Shown: in pieces, positions 26,217 to 33,575 of the stretch
How the letters are laid out: each line of letters begins with the position of its first letter
Numbering within the stretch: the stretch's first letter is position 1
Assembly (NCBI RefSeq): GCF_023715705.1
Contig: NZ_JAMBOS010000002.1
Span: 293,208-357,207 of the forward strand
DNA from: Halalkalibacter oceani
GTDB lineage: Bacteria; Bacillota; Bacilli; Bacillales; Bacillaceae_D
Direction of reading: 5' to 3'
DNA: 64,000 nucleotides
Notes under the pieces: generated by a model
Database searches by the model: none
The model's input: the letters and a program-made list of their open reading frames with translations, nothing else
Told to the model about the DNA's origin: nothing
Position numbers and translations under genes: made by a program

Positions 26217-27176
26217 ATGAAGAAGAAAGTTACATATGGCATCGTAATGCTTTTTTGTTGTCTTGTCTTTGCCGCGAAGGGTGCGGCTGCTGAGAACATT
26301 TATTTTTACATAGATGGACAAGAACAGCGCTATCAGGGAGAGGTAGTAGAGGAAGCAGGCAGCTTATTGGTTCCATTGCGTCCGATTTTAATGAATCTGC
26401 ACTTTATAAACGCGGAATGGGCGTTTACTTCACGGGAGATTAACGAGTTTCTCCGTGAAAAACGAAAAGAGCAGCAGGAAGCGCAAAGCGGTCAAGTGAA
26501 GGATGAGGAGCAGGAAAAGGAGCAGGATCTGAACCCGCTTGAAGCTGTTCCTCAATTGCGGGACCTTTCAATCGTAGAAAGAAACAATCGCGAAATGATC
26601 CGTCTCGATGACGTAATTCGGCTTGGGTTTGATGGCTACTATTATCAAAACGAGAACATTCTCCAAGTGAATACCCCAGCTTTTATGGAAATTGCCGGTC
26701 TGGTCGTCGGTGATTCGCGGCAAAAAGTGTCCGGGCTTTATCCTGATGTGCACTGGAATACAGGCTTTGGACAGGCTGCCGAACTGAATGGCTTTATCGG
26801 TGATATGGTTCCTTATACGTATAAGGACCGCTACGGCTATGAACGGACGGAAGAGGTACCCGAGCTGCAGGTAGAGATACAGGATGACAAGGTCAGCTAT
26901 CTCTTCATCTCATCGGACCGCTTTCCGACTTCAAAGGGGATTCAGGTAGGGGACGAGCTGCGCGATGTGTACCGGCTGTATGGCAATCAATACGTACGTG
27001 ATCGAATTGATGGCAAACAGATTATCGTTTACGATGTTGAAAATGGATCGATCTGGTTTATTGCCGATCAGAACCAGAGGATTGAAAGAATCGCCTACTG
27101 GGATCATCATCTTCGCGGCTTTGGCGAACAGCAGGTCGAGCTCTTGCCGGAAGACGACGAGGAAGAAGAAAAGTGA
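26217..27176 (+). CDS. secreted protein with copper amine oxidase N-terminal-like fold
   Basis: A 319-residue exported protein. It has a signal peptide (KKVTYGIVMLFCCLVFAAKGAAA), then IYFYIDGQEQRYQG...SLLVPLRPILMNL, the pattern of the copper amine oxidase N-like (stalk) domain common in Bacillus surface proteins. A charged, helix-prone Gln/Glu/Lys segment (about residues 80-110) and a large C-terminal domain with two similar parts (LVVGDSRQKVSGLYPD and IQVGDELRDVYRLYGN) follow. The ATG at 26217 is 11 bases after GGAGG. The stop codon lies inside the first copy of a duplicated terminator hairpin. Function unknown. Confidence 0.75.
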   Translation: MKKKVTYGIVMLFCCLVFAAKGAAAENIYFYIDGQEQRYQGEVVEEAGSLLVPLRPILMNLHFINAEWAFTSREINEFLREKRKEQQEAQSGQVKDEEQEKEQDLNPLEAVPQLRDLSIVERNNREMIRLDDVIRLGFDGYYYQNENILQVNTPAFMEIAGLVVGDSRQKVSGLYPDVHWNTGFGQAAELNGFIGDMVPYTYKDRYGYERTEEVPELQVEIQDDKVSYLFISSDRFPTSKGIQVGDELRDVYRLYGNQYVRDRIDGKQIIVYDVENGSIWFIADQNQRIERIAYWDHHLRGFGEQQVELLPEDDEEEEK

Positions 27177-27194
27177 TCAGAGATGATCACTTTT
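27168..27194. repeat. 27-bp direct repeat, left copy (terminator hairpin)
   Basis: A near-palindrome with arms AAAAGTGATCA and TGATCACTTTT around a 4-base core, identical base for base to 28116-28142. It holds the stop codon of the upstream gene and works as its terminator. The two copies bracket the remnant-rich island, which suggests target-site duplication. Confidence 0.85.
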
Positions 27195-27214
27195 TATGAC
27201 CGTAGACAAAACGA

Positions 27215-27386
27215 GGCCACTGAAAAACTTCCTTTTTCGTAACTCGAAGAAGAGTTTTATGGCTCCGCGCGTTGCGCGCCTTGCTTCGAGGAACCCACTC
27301 GTAGCAGGCTTTCAAAATCAGGCAACGGCTACGCTCATTACGAAAAAGTTGCTGAAAAAGTTAAAATCGTACTTTTTCAGCAGCTT
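27215..27386 (-). repeat. dispersed intergenic repeat, copy A
   Basis: A 172-bp copy of an element also found at 46910-47054 and 57146-57314, here in the opposite orientation. Conserved blocks include GAGCGTAGCCGTTGCCTGAT, GAAAGCC and TTCCTCGAAGCAAG. The ends read CTGAAAAA in inverted orientation (GGCCACTGAAAAACTT at one end, AAGCTGCTGAAAAAG at the other). No coding potential is seen. Confidence 0.85.
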
Positions 27387-27459
27387 CGACAAAGAGCTTG
27401 AGACAAAACTAGCTTTGGACCTACTGGCAATGGCTTCACACGCCACAAGCCCGTTGTGA

Positions 27460-27510
27460 AAAACCCACTCACAACGGGCTTTAAAAGATCGTGGCGGTTC
27501 CGCTCATTGC
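27460..27510 (-). repeat. dispersed intergenic repeat, partial copy
   Basis: CCCACTC...GGGCTTT...ATC...GGC...CGCTCATT matches the corresponding blocks of copy A in order, with divergence between them. The nearby 12-bp inverted repeat AGCCCGTTGTGA/TCACAACGGGCT (27448-27480) overlaps it. Confidence 0.55.
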
Positions 27511-27513
27511 TTA

Positions 27514-27562
27514 GAGGCTGGGCAAAAGGTTTAAAAAACAACCATTTTTCCCAGCCTCTTTT
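27514..27562. terminator. terminator-family hairpin inside the island
   Basis: GAGGCTGGGCAAAAGGT (27514-27530) pairs with ACCATTTTTCCCAGCCTC (27541-27558), followed by TTTTG. It shares the stem sequence of the terminators at 5229 and 20821. No intact gene ends here. Confidence 0.65.
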
Positions 27563-27597
27563 GCATGTTTCGTATGGCTTACTGGAGATGGCACTGT

Positions 27598-27883
27598 CGG
27601 TTTGGGGGTTCCACCAGTGCCATGCTTCCAGTTTCTTCAAAGTCATGGCAGCAAAAACGAGCATCGTCTGCATGGAATTTTGTTCGAGCCCCTTCAAGTT
27701 CGTCCAACGCAGTTCATGCTTTTGTTTAAGAGCGGCAAAGACTTGTTCAATCGTTTCTTTTCGTCTTGCATAGACCTCTCTCTATAATGTGGCGTAAGAC
27801 CAGCTTCTTATGGTCTTTGTTTTTGGTACATTGGGAAAGCACTGGACAGTTCTGACACACACTTGGATTGGAGTTATACTCAC
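27598..27883 (-). pseudogene. IS1182-family transposase remnant
   Basis: The minus strand carries two pieces of an IS1182-type transposase in different frames. The first reads YNSNPSVCQNCPVLSQC followed by HKKLVLRH, the Cys-rich segment ahead of the catalytic Glu region. The second reads VYARRKETIEQVFAALKQKH, then ELRWTNLKGLEQNSMQTML and VFAAMTLKKLEAWHWW, the C-terminal DDE-domain end. A deletion and frameshift join them, and the N-terminal two thirds are missing. It is inactive. Confidence 0.82.
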
Positions 27884-27899
27884 GGTATCACCTGTCTTT

Positions 27900-28115
27900 A
27901 TTTGAGGAAAAGCTCCCCCTTTTTCCTACTAGAAAAAGCGGACGGGATGGGAGGGCCGACTCCTGCAGGAGGAAGGGCAGGTTGAAATCCACCGGCGAAG
28001 CCGGTTAGTTCAACGTCCGCCTGCGGAAAGCGTGCCCCCGATCCCGGTAGCGAGGTCGAAGAGCCAAACCTTGTCTACGAAACAAAATAAGTCTGCCGAC
28101 TTTGTCGACAGACTG
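27900..28115. other. right part of the island, no gene
   Basis: This stretch holds the short inverted repeats CCGGCGAAGCCGG and GTCTGCCGAC/GTCGACAGAC (28091-28113). TTGTCTACG (28070-28078) is in inverted orientation to CGTAGACAA near 27201, so the two may be terminal inverted repeats of the inserted element. No reading frame here looks genuine. Confidence 0.4.
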
Positions 28116-28142
28116 GAAAAGTGATCAGAGATGATCACTTTT
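28116..28142. repeat. 27-bp direct repeat, right copy (terminator hairpin)
   Basis: Identical to 27168-27194. Because the unit is nearly palindromic, this copy supplies both the last codons and the terminator of the minus-strand gene at 28125. Confidence 0.85.
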
Positions 28143-28265
28143 CTTCGAATAGCTATGCTTTCCGCGGCGGGCATTTTCCGCCGCCTGTTCATTTTTTTGC
28201 TGATTACGGGCATTGGAATCCTGTTTCTTTTTGTTGTTGTCCCCGGTTGTTGTCATCGTCATCAT
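28125..28265 (-). CDS. small basic protein of DUF3941-like type
   Basis: A 46-residue hydrophilic protein that begins MMTMTTTGDNNKKKQDSNAR and ends GKHSYSKKSDHL. The ending resembles the YSKKTDHL signature I associate with the small Bacillaceae DUF3941 family. AAGAAGGTG precedes the cluster of ATG codons; the exact start among 28265, 28262 and 28256 is uncertain. Its stop codon lies in the right copy of the duplicated terminator. Function unknown. Confidence 0.68.
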   Translation of the reverse strand: MMTMTTTGDNNKKKQDSNARNQQKNEQAAENARRGKHSYSKKSDHL

Positions 28266-28433
28266 TCACCTTCTTTCTATACGTATAGGATGTTCTGCTT
28301 TCCCGCTTATTATCAGAAAAATGAACTGTTGCTTTTCCCTCGATTAGCCAGGCAGACTGCTAAAAAGAGGTTTATCATTTCAACAAGCAGGGAACGTAGT
28401 ACATAAATCAAATTCTGAAAGGTGGAGATGGTC

Positions 28434-28709
28434 ATGGCAATGAAAAAAACGTTGATGGCAACGGCGGTAGCAAGTGCGGCAGGAGCAGCAACAGTGCTTT
28501 TGCGCAATCCTGATACAAGAGAAAGAGCCAAAAGAGCAGCCCTTGAAACCTATTCAAAACTAACCGGTCAAACGGCAGAAAACTCAAAAAAGGAAAAACA
28601 AAAAAAGCTGGGGCATTCGCATCCGCATGATTATGCCGATAATAAAATGGTCAATGAAGGTGCGATGACAAGTGTTCAGTATTATAATGAAAAGCAGCAG
28701 CAGTCGTAA
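28434..28709 (+). CDS. small protein with N-terminal membrane segment, function unknown
   Basis: A 91-residue protein. An Ala-rich N-terminal helix (KKTLMATAVASAAGAATVLL) may span or associate with the membrane. A basic stretch (RERAKRAALETYSKLTGQ) follows, then a His-rich tail (GHSHPHDYADNK). The ATG at 28434 follows AAGGTGGAG at 6-base spacing. It recalls YtxH-like small proteins but I cannot assign a family. A terminator follows. Confidence 0.7.
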   Translation: MAMKKTLMATAVASAAGAATVLLRNPDTRERAKRAALETYSKLTGQTAENSKKEKQKKLGHSHPHDYADNKMVNEGAMTSVQYYNEKQQQS

Positions 28710-28726
28710 CTGAATGAAAACAGCTG

Positions 28727-28757
28727 ACCCGCTATCCTTTCCCTGGTAGCGGGTTTT
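28727..28757 (+). terminator. rho-independent terminator
   Basis: ACCCGCTA (28727-28734) and TAGCGGGT (28747-28754) form an 8-bp stem, followed by TTTAC. Confidence 0.75.
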
Positions 28758-28844
28758 ACTATTTCAGTGAAGAAGGTGAAGTATGTAATTGAATAATGGG
28801 AATGCTATAATAAGGAAAAAGATTGGAAGGATGGAGTGGATAGA

Positions 28845-29627
28845 ATGGTTATTATTCGCAATAGACAAATTGCACAGATACCGGTGCTCGATGTCGTTAA
28901 GGCTGAATGGGAAGAACGGAAGGCGCCGGCTGTTTTCTTTTTACATGGGTATACAAGTGCGAAAGAACACAACCTCCACGTCGCCTACCTCCTCGCCGAA
29001 AAGGGCTTTCGCGTCTTACTTCCGGACGCGCTCCATCATGGGGAAAGAGAGGGGCGACTTTCTGGGAAAAAAAGAGATCTTGCCTTTTGGGAGATTGTAC
29101 TGTCGTCGATTAAAGAGCTTCAGCAGATCAAGGATGCTTTGGTTGCCGAGGGAAAAGTCGATGCAGGCCGGCTCGGCGTGATTGGGACATCGATGGGGGC
29201 GATTACGATGTACGGCGCGCTTGCCGCGTATCCATGGATTCAAACCGCCGTTTCCTTCATGGGCACCGCTTATTACGAAACGTATGCGAAAGCTCAGATT
29301 GAGATGCTTGAACAGGATGGAGAGCCGCTTGATCCGGAGCTGAAGCAAAGAGTCCTTTCTCAAATACGTCCTTTTGATCTGTCGCAGCAGCTTGATAAGC
29401 TGGCGGGACGCCCATTGTTCATCTGGCATGGAACGGAGGACCAGGTGATTCCGTTTCCTTTCTCGGAAAAGCTGCACGAGACAATTGCGGCGAGCTATCA
29501 GGACAAGCCAGAGCGTCTTCATTTTTCCGCCGAGGAGAGAACACCGCATAAAGTGACGAGAGCGGCTGTTCTTAAATCGATTGCCTGGTGTGAAGAGCAT
29601 CTTCTCGACAGAAAGGTATCATCATAA
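28845..29627 (+). CDS. alpha/beta hydrolase, YitV-like esterase
   Basis: A 260-residue serine hydrolase. FFLHGYTSAKEHN is the oxyanion-side loop, GTSMGAIT the nucleophile elbow (GxSxG, about residue 114), GTEDQVIPF the acid-bearing strand end, and the His of RTPHKV near the C terminus. B. subtilis YitV is the nearest type I recall. The start at 28845 is preferred to the GTG at 28836. The next gene, a YitT protein, follows at once, so both are probably one transcript. Natural substrate unknown. Confidence 0.88.
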   Translation: MVIIRNRQIAQIPVLDVVKAEWEERKAPAVFFLHGYTSAKEHNLHVAYLLAEKGFRVLLPDALHHGEREGRLSGKKRDLAFWEIVLSSIKELQQIKDALVAEGKVDAGRLGVIGTSMGAITMYGALAAYPWIQTAVSFMGTAYYETYAKAQIEMLEQDGEPLDPELKQRVLSQIRPFDLSQQLDKLAGRPLFIWHGTEDQVIPFPFSEKLHETIAASYQDKPERLHFSAEERTPHKVTRAAVLKSIAWCEEHLLDRKVSS

Positions 29628-30464
29628 ATGAAATCAATTCAATGGATGCAAGAAATTCAGAAGCTGGTTATTGTGACGGTTGGAGCGCTTTTTTTAGCGG
29701 CGTCTCTTAACTTTTTTCTCATCCCGGCTAACGTCTTTGCCAGTGGCTTTACAGGAGTTGCCCAGCTTTTGGCCTCGGTGCTGCCAATTTCGACAGGGAT
29801 CTTGTTATTTGTCTTGAATATTCCCGTGGCGATTGTCGGCTGGCTGAAGATCGGGAAAAGCTTTACGCTCTATAGCTTTATTAATGTCGCGCTGACGACC
29901 TTGTTTCTTGAGCTGTTGCCTGTTTATGAATTTTCGCCGGATATCCTGTTAAATGCCGTCTTTGGCGGGGTGATCGCGGCAATCGGAGCCGGTATAACAC
30001 TGAAGTGGGGAGCTTCATCAGGCGGGGTCGATATTATCGCCTTAATTTTATCAAGGGTCAGCGACCGGCCGGTAGGGATTTATTTCTTTGTGATCAACGG
30101 CTTAATCGTGATCACATCGGGGCTTTTATTTAATCCGGAGAAAGCCCTTTACACGCTCGTCACCTTATATGTGACCTCAAGGGTGATTGATGCGATTCAT
30201 ACGCGCCATGTTAAGCTGACGGCGATGATCGTCACGACGAAAGCGGAGGAGCTTAAAAAGGCGATTCACGACCGGTTAACGCGGGGGCTGACAAGGCTTC
30301 CGGCGAAGGGCGGCTACATGGCGGACGATAAAGAGATGTTAATGATTGTCATTACCCGTTATGAATTATACGAGCTGAAGCATGTCCTACAGGAGGTCGA
30401 CCCACAGGCCTTTACGAATATTGTGGAAACAGCCGGGATTTTCGGTTTGTTTCGCAAGGAGTAA
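29628..30464 (+). CDS. YitT-family membrane protein
   Basis: A 278-residue protein with five hydrophobic helices (residues about 10-190; for example FFLIPANVFASGFTGVAQLL and WGASSGGVDIIALILS) and a C-terminal soluble DUF2179 domain (about 215-275; ...LPAKGGYMADDKEMLMIVI). This is the standard YitT form with several paralogues in Bacillus. Transport or signalling roles have been proposed but none is firm. It begins directly after the stop codon of the esterase gene. Confidence 0.93.
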   Translation: MKSIQWMQEIQKLVIVTVGALFLAASLNFFLIPANVFASGFTGVAQLLASVLPISTGILLFVLNIPVAIVGWLKIGKSFTLYSFINVALTTLFLELLPVYEFSPDILLNAVFGGVIAAIGAGITLKWGASSGGVDIIALILSRVSDRPVGIYFFVINGLIVITSGLLFNPEKALYTLVTLYVTSRVIDAIHTRHVKLTAMIVTTKAEELKKAIHDRLTRGLTRLPAKGGYMADDKEMLMIVITRYELYELKHVLQEVDPQAFTNIVETAGIFGLFRKE

Positions 30465-30479
30465 GGAGGCGGGGAGCAG

Positions 30480-30968
30480 GTGAAGACATGGCTGATCATG
30501 CTGCTGCTTGTGCTGGCAGCATGTGGCCCCGGGCAGGACGGGGTCATTGAGGAAAGCGAAACAACAGATGAAAAGCGAGGTGAGGAGACGATGCCTGACA
30601 ACTGGCTTATGGAGCTTCGGGCGGAGCAGGACGGGGAGGAAATTCACATTGAGCTGGAGGTCGTAAACGAGGATGAACATGATCATACACTCGCATTCAG
30701 TTCGGGGCAGCGCTATGAATTGCTCCTGCGAAACGCGGAGGGAAGCGAGGTGTACCGCTTTTCTGATGAGCGTGTTTTTATGATGGCGATCATATATGAG
30801 GAATTTTCCCCGCATGAAAAAAAGACCTTTCGCGAGCAGATCGATGCGGCGGAGCTTCCCGCCGGAAGCTACACGCTGGAAGGTGAACTGCTGGTTGCGG
30901 CGATTGACAATGAGCCGCTAACTGAAGGGGAATCCTTTACCCAATACGTGACGATTAATCTGGACTAA
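30480..30968 (+). CDS. BsuPI-related lipoprotein
   Basis: A 162-residue lipoprotein with signal peptide and lipobox LAAC (Cys at about residue 15). A short acidic spacer and a beta-sandwich domain of the BsuPI (intracellular proteinase inhibitor-like) type follow: IHIELEVVNEDEHDHTLAFSS and EVYRFSDERVF are typical. The GTG at 30480 follows AAGGAGG by about 10 bases and overlaps the end of the yitT transcript unit. The protein is probably exported; inhibitor activity is not implied by the family name alone. Confidence 0.8.
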   Translation: MKTWLIMLLLVLAACGPGQDGVIEESETTDEKRGEETMPDNWLMELRAEQDGEEIHIELEVVNEDEHDHTLAFSSGQRYELLLRNAEGSEVYRFSDERVFMMAIIYEEFSPHEKKTFREQIDAAELPAGSYTLEGELLVAAIDNEPLTEGESFTQYVTINLD

Positions 30969-30999
30969 TGAGACAGTGGGAGGCAAAAGCCGAAGCCGC

Positions 31000-31043
31000 G
31001 AGCCTGAGACAAGGGGGAGGAGCCAACCTTGTATCTCAGGCTC
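31000..31043. terminator. terminator-family hairpin between convergent genes
   Basis: GAGCCTGAGACAAGG and CCTTGTATCTCAGGCTC pair across a loop of about 12 bases. The T tract is poor on both sides, so efficiency is uncertain. Confidence 0.6.
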
Positions 31044-31052
31044 TGCGTCGTT

Positions 31053-33149
31053 TCAATACCGAAATGTTTTGACCAATTGAATCAATTCATTGACCAGCCT
31101 GGAAATGTGTTCTGTTGTCCGGGCAGCTTCTTGCATCGTCGCACTTTGCTGCTCGGTTGCCGCGGCGACCTGCGACGTATACTGCGCATTATCCTGTGAC
31201 ATCGTGCTCAACATGTCTAAGTCGTTGCCGATCGCAGCTGTATTCGAAGCGATTTGTACGGTTGATGCGCTGACCTCCTCTGACTGGTCTGCCACGGTTT
31301 GAATCGAGCGGAGAATATGATCGAATGTTGCTTCCGTCTGCCCGACAAGCTGACTGCCGGCCTTTACGGCTTCTGTGCCGACGGCCATATGCCCAACTGT
31401 TTCGTCAACAGTTTTGCGGATATCATCAGTTGTATGGGCGATTTGCGCGACCGCCTTTGCCGTCTGCTCAGATAGCTTTCGCACTTCATCGGCGACTATC
31501 GCGAAGCCTTTTCCATGTTCTCCGGCACGAGCCGCTTCGATTGAAGCGTTAAGAGAGAGCAAATTAGTTTGAGCCGAGATTTCGGCAATGAGAGAAGTAA
31601 TTTGATTGATTCTCTCAGAACGTTCTTTAAGCTGCCGGACACTGCTGTCTGATACGGTCACTGTTGTTTCTATCGAGTTGATCTGTTTTGTTAGCGCGGC
31701 CAATGTCTCATTTCCATTGTTCGCCGCGCGCTCGGCTTCCGCCGCTGAACTGTTCAAGGCTTCCATATTGCGGGCAATCAGCTGCATGCCCTGTGAATTT
31801 TCTTTCGCTCCACCTTTGATTCTAGCAATGATCGTTGCTTCCTGCTCTGTATTGACAGCGACCTCACTCATTGACAAAGCAATCTCGTCGGCGGCCTTTC
31901 GCGTATCGTCGTAAGCACTGTCCATCTGATTGACATAGTTCAGCACATTGTTCGATGAATCAGAAATTCGGTTCACTAACCGTTGGATATCGTGCAAAGA
32001 TTGATTGAAGTTTTCCGACATCGTGCCGAATTCGTCGCCACTGTCGAGCTTCATCTTGTAGGTCAGGTCTCCGGTCGACAGCGCTTGAGATAACTTATTT
32101 ACCTCGAGGATATTCCGATTGATGAAACGGCTGATCAAGATAATAATCGTCGTCATTAACGCGATAGCAGCGACGCTGACAGAAGCGATGCGGGCTAAAA
32201 GCGTATTCATCGCACTGAACAATTCTTGTTCTGGAACAGCCAGGGCGAGAAGCCAGCCCGTTTCAGGAATGCGTTGATAAAAAACGCTGATGGTTTCGCC
32301 TTCTACCTCAAATTTCCCAGACTCGGTGCTTGCCGATGCCTCTGTCATCATTTCCTGACCAAGCGCCGCCAACGTCTGATTCGAATCCGCTAAAATGTCC
32401 TGCACGGCTGATTCTTTCCTGTCAGCGATCATCCGCCCGGTATTATCGACTAAAAAAGCCCAGCCGGATTCCATCACCTGGATGTCATTGATGAGTGTCT
32501 GCATACTGGTTAAGCGAATATCACCAGTCACAACACCGGAAAAGTCGCCGTTTTGATCAAAGAACGGAACAGAAGCGGTGATAAACATGATTCCGAGAGT
32601 TTCATCGTAGTAAGGGTCAGTAAACACGACATCTTCGCCTGATTTGGCGTTCACATACCAGTCCCACTCTGGATAATTATATTCCGGTGTTGCGTAATCC
32701 TCTGTGTATTCGATTTGATCTCCTTCTTTATAGGCATAAGGACCAAAAAATTCACTCGTTTCTTCATATTTGTATGGCTCGTACCAAATGCCGATCCCTA
32801 ACGTATCCTCATTTAAATCTGGCAAATGAAGCAGTATGTCCCGATGTTCTTCCCGCGACAGGTTTGGACCATTTGTTTCGATAATACGCGCTACCGTTTG
32901 GGGAATACGGATATGAGAGGTGATCCGATTGCTGATATCATGGATGACAGCTTCCAATTCTTTGTCCATCTTTTGCTCAATTTCGTCCTGAATCAGGACA
33001 TGGGCGAATGAATAACTGATCCACGATAAAATCATGATGATCGCTAAGAAAGCCGGCAAAATGTATACGAGAAACTTCGTCTGCAACTTCTTAAACGAAA
33101 ACCGATTTTTACGCTTCGGTAACAGAGAAAGCTTGGCGCGAGTTAACAC
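31053..33149 (-). CDS. methyl-accepting chemotaxis protein with dCache sensor
   Basis: A 698-residue chemoreceptor. Transmembrane helix 1 covers about residues 27-50, a periplasmic-side double-Cache sensor about 55-310 ([38 protein letters not shown]), transmembrane helix 2 about 315-340, then HAMP. The signalling domain has the conserved hairpin tip [21 protein letters not shown]. The dCache form binds small molecules, often amino acids or organic acids. No C-terminal CheR/CheB tether is visible. It starts with GTG; AGGAGG lies about 12 bases upstream. It is an isolated gene, likely sensed by the CheA/CheW of this window. Confidence 0.95.
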   Translation of the reverse strand: MLTRAKLSLLPKRKNRFSFKKLQTKFLVYILPAFLAIIMILSWISYSFAHVLIQDEIEQKMDKELEAVIHDISNRITSHIRIPQTVARIIETNGPNLSREEHRDILLHLPDLNEDTLGIGIWYEPYKYEETSEFFGPYAYKEGDQIEYTEDYATPEYNYPEWDWYVNAKSGEDVVFTDPYYDETLGIMFITASVPFFDQNGDFSGVVTGDIRLTSMQTLINDIQVMESGWAFLVDNTGRMIADRKESAVQDILADSNQTLAALGQEMMTEASASTESGKFEVEGETISVFYQRIPETGWLLALAVPEQELFSAMNTLLARIASVSVAAIALMTTIIILISRFINRNILEVNKLSQALSTGDLTYKMKLDSGDEFGTMSENFNQSLHDIQRLVNRISDSSNNVLNYVNQMDSAYDDTRKAADEIALSMSEVAVNTEQEATIIARIKGGAKENSQGMQLIARNMEALNSSAAEAERAANNGNETLAALTKQINSIETTVTVSDSSVRQLKERSERINQITSLIAEISAQTNLLSLNASIEAARAGEHGKGFAIVADEVRKLSEQTAKAVAQIAHTTDDIRKTVDETVGHMAVGTEAVKAGSQLVGQTEATFDHILRSIQTVADQSEEVSASTVQIASNTAAIGNDLDMLSTMSQDNAQYTSQVAAATEQQSATMQEAARTTEHISRLVNELIQLVKTFRY

Positions 33150-33294
33150 AGGGGTGGTTGCCTCCTAGTAAAGAAGTTTTGCATATAGTTTAACTTGAAA
33201 AAAGATGGACGTGGTAAAGTGACCGTTAATGTTATGTAAAACTTATCATTCAAAGGGTCTGGTACCTTGGACTGGCATGATTGCAGCTAGACAT

Positions 33295-33341
33295 GAAAAA
33301 GAGCCTTCTCAAAAGGACGGCGTTTCCTTTTGAGAAGGCTC
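33295..33341 (-). terminator. terminator of the SNF2 operon
   Basis: Perfect 17-bp stem: GAGCCTTCTCAAAAGGA (33301-33317) with its complement at 33325-33341. On the minus strand it is followed by TTTTTCATG. It ends the operon that starts at 37809. Confidence 0.88.
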
Positions 33342-33377
33342 CAGCAGCGGCAAAGGAGTTTCGGAGCAGAGCGCCCT

Positions 33378-33557
33378 TTACGAATCAGCTTTGTCCTGCT
33401 GCTTCCATCTTTTGATCGCTTCCTGCTGAATTTTCTTTTTCAGCCGAGTATACTCATTCTCTTCCTGCCTTGTTTCCTCTGTAGGGCGGCTTGTTTTCTC
33501 CGGAGTGGATGATTTCCCGTACCAGTAGGTGAAGAAAGGGTCTTCAAGCTTTTTCAT
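33378..33557 (-). CDS. small charged protein at the end of the SNF2 operon
   Basis: A 59-residue hydrophilic protein (MKKLEDPFFTYWYGKSS...) with a Glu/Thr/Lys-rich middle and a helical C terminus (EYTRLKKKIQQEAIKRWKQQ). GGAAAGGAGG lies 5 bases before the ATG. It follows the helicase gene by 18 bases and precedes a strong terminator, so it belongs to the operon. I know no family for it; a DNA- or helicase-binding role would be guesswork. Confidence 0.7.
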   Translation of the reverse strand: MKKLEDPFFTYWYGKSSTPEKTSRPTEETRQEENEYTRLKKKIQQEAIKRWKQQDKADS

Positions 33558-33575
33558 AGTAACCTCCTTTCCTGT

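Noticed and set aside
27196..27459. Frame on the + strand inside the island
   Set aside because: Consists of dispersed repeat sequence; not protein-like.
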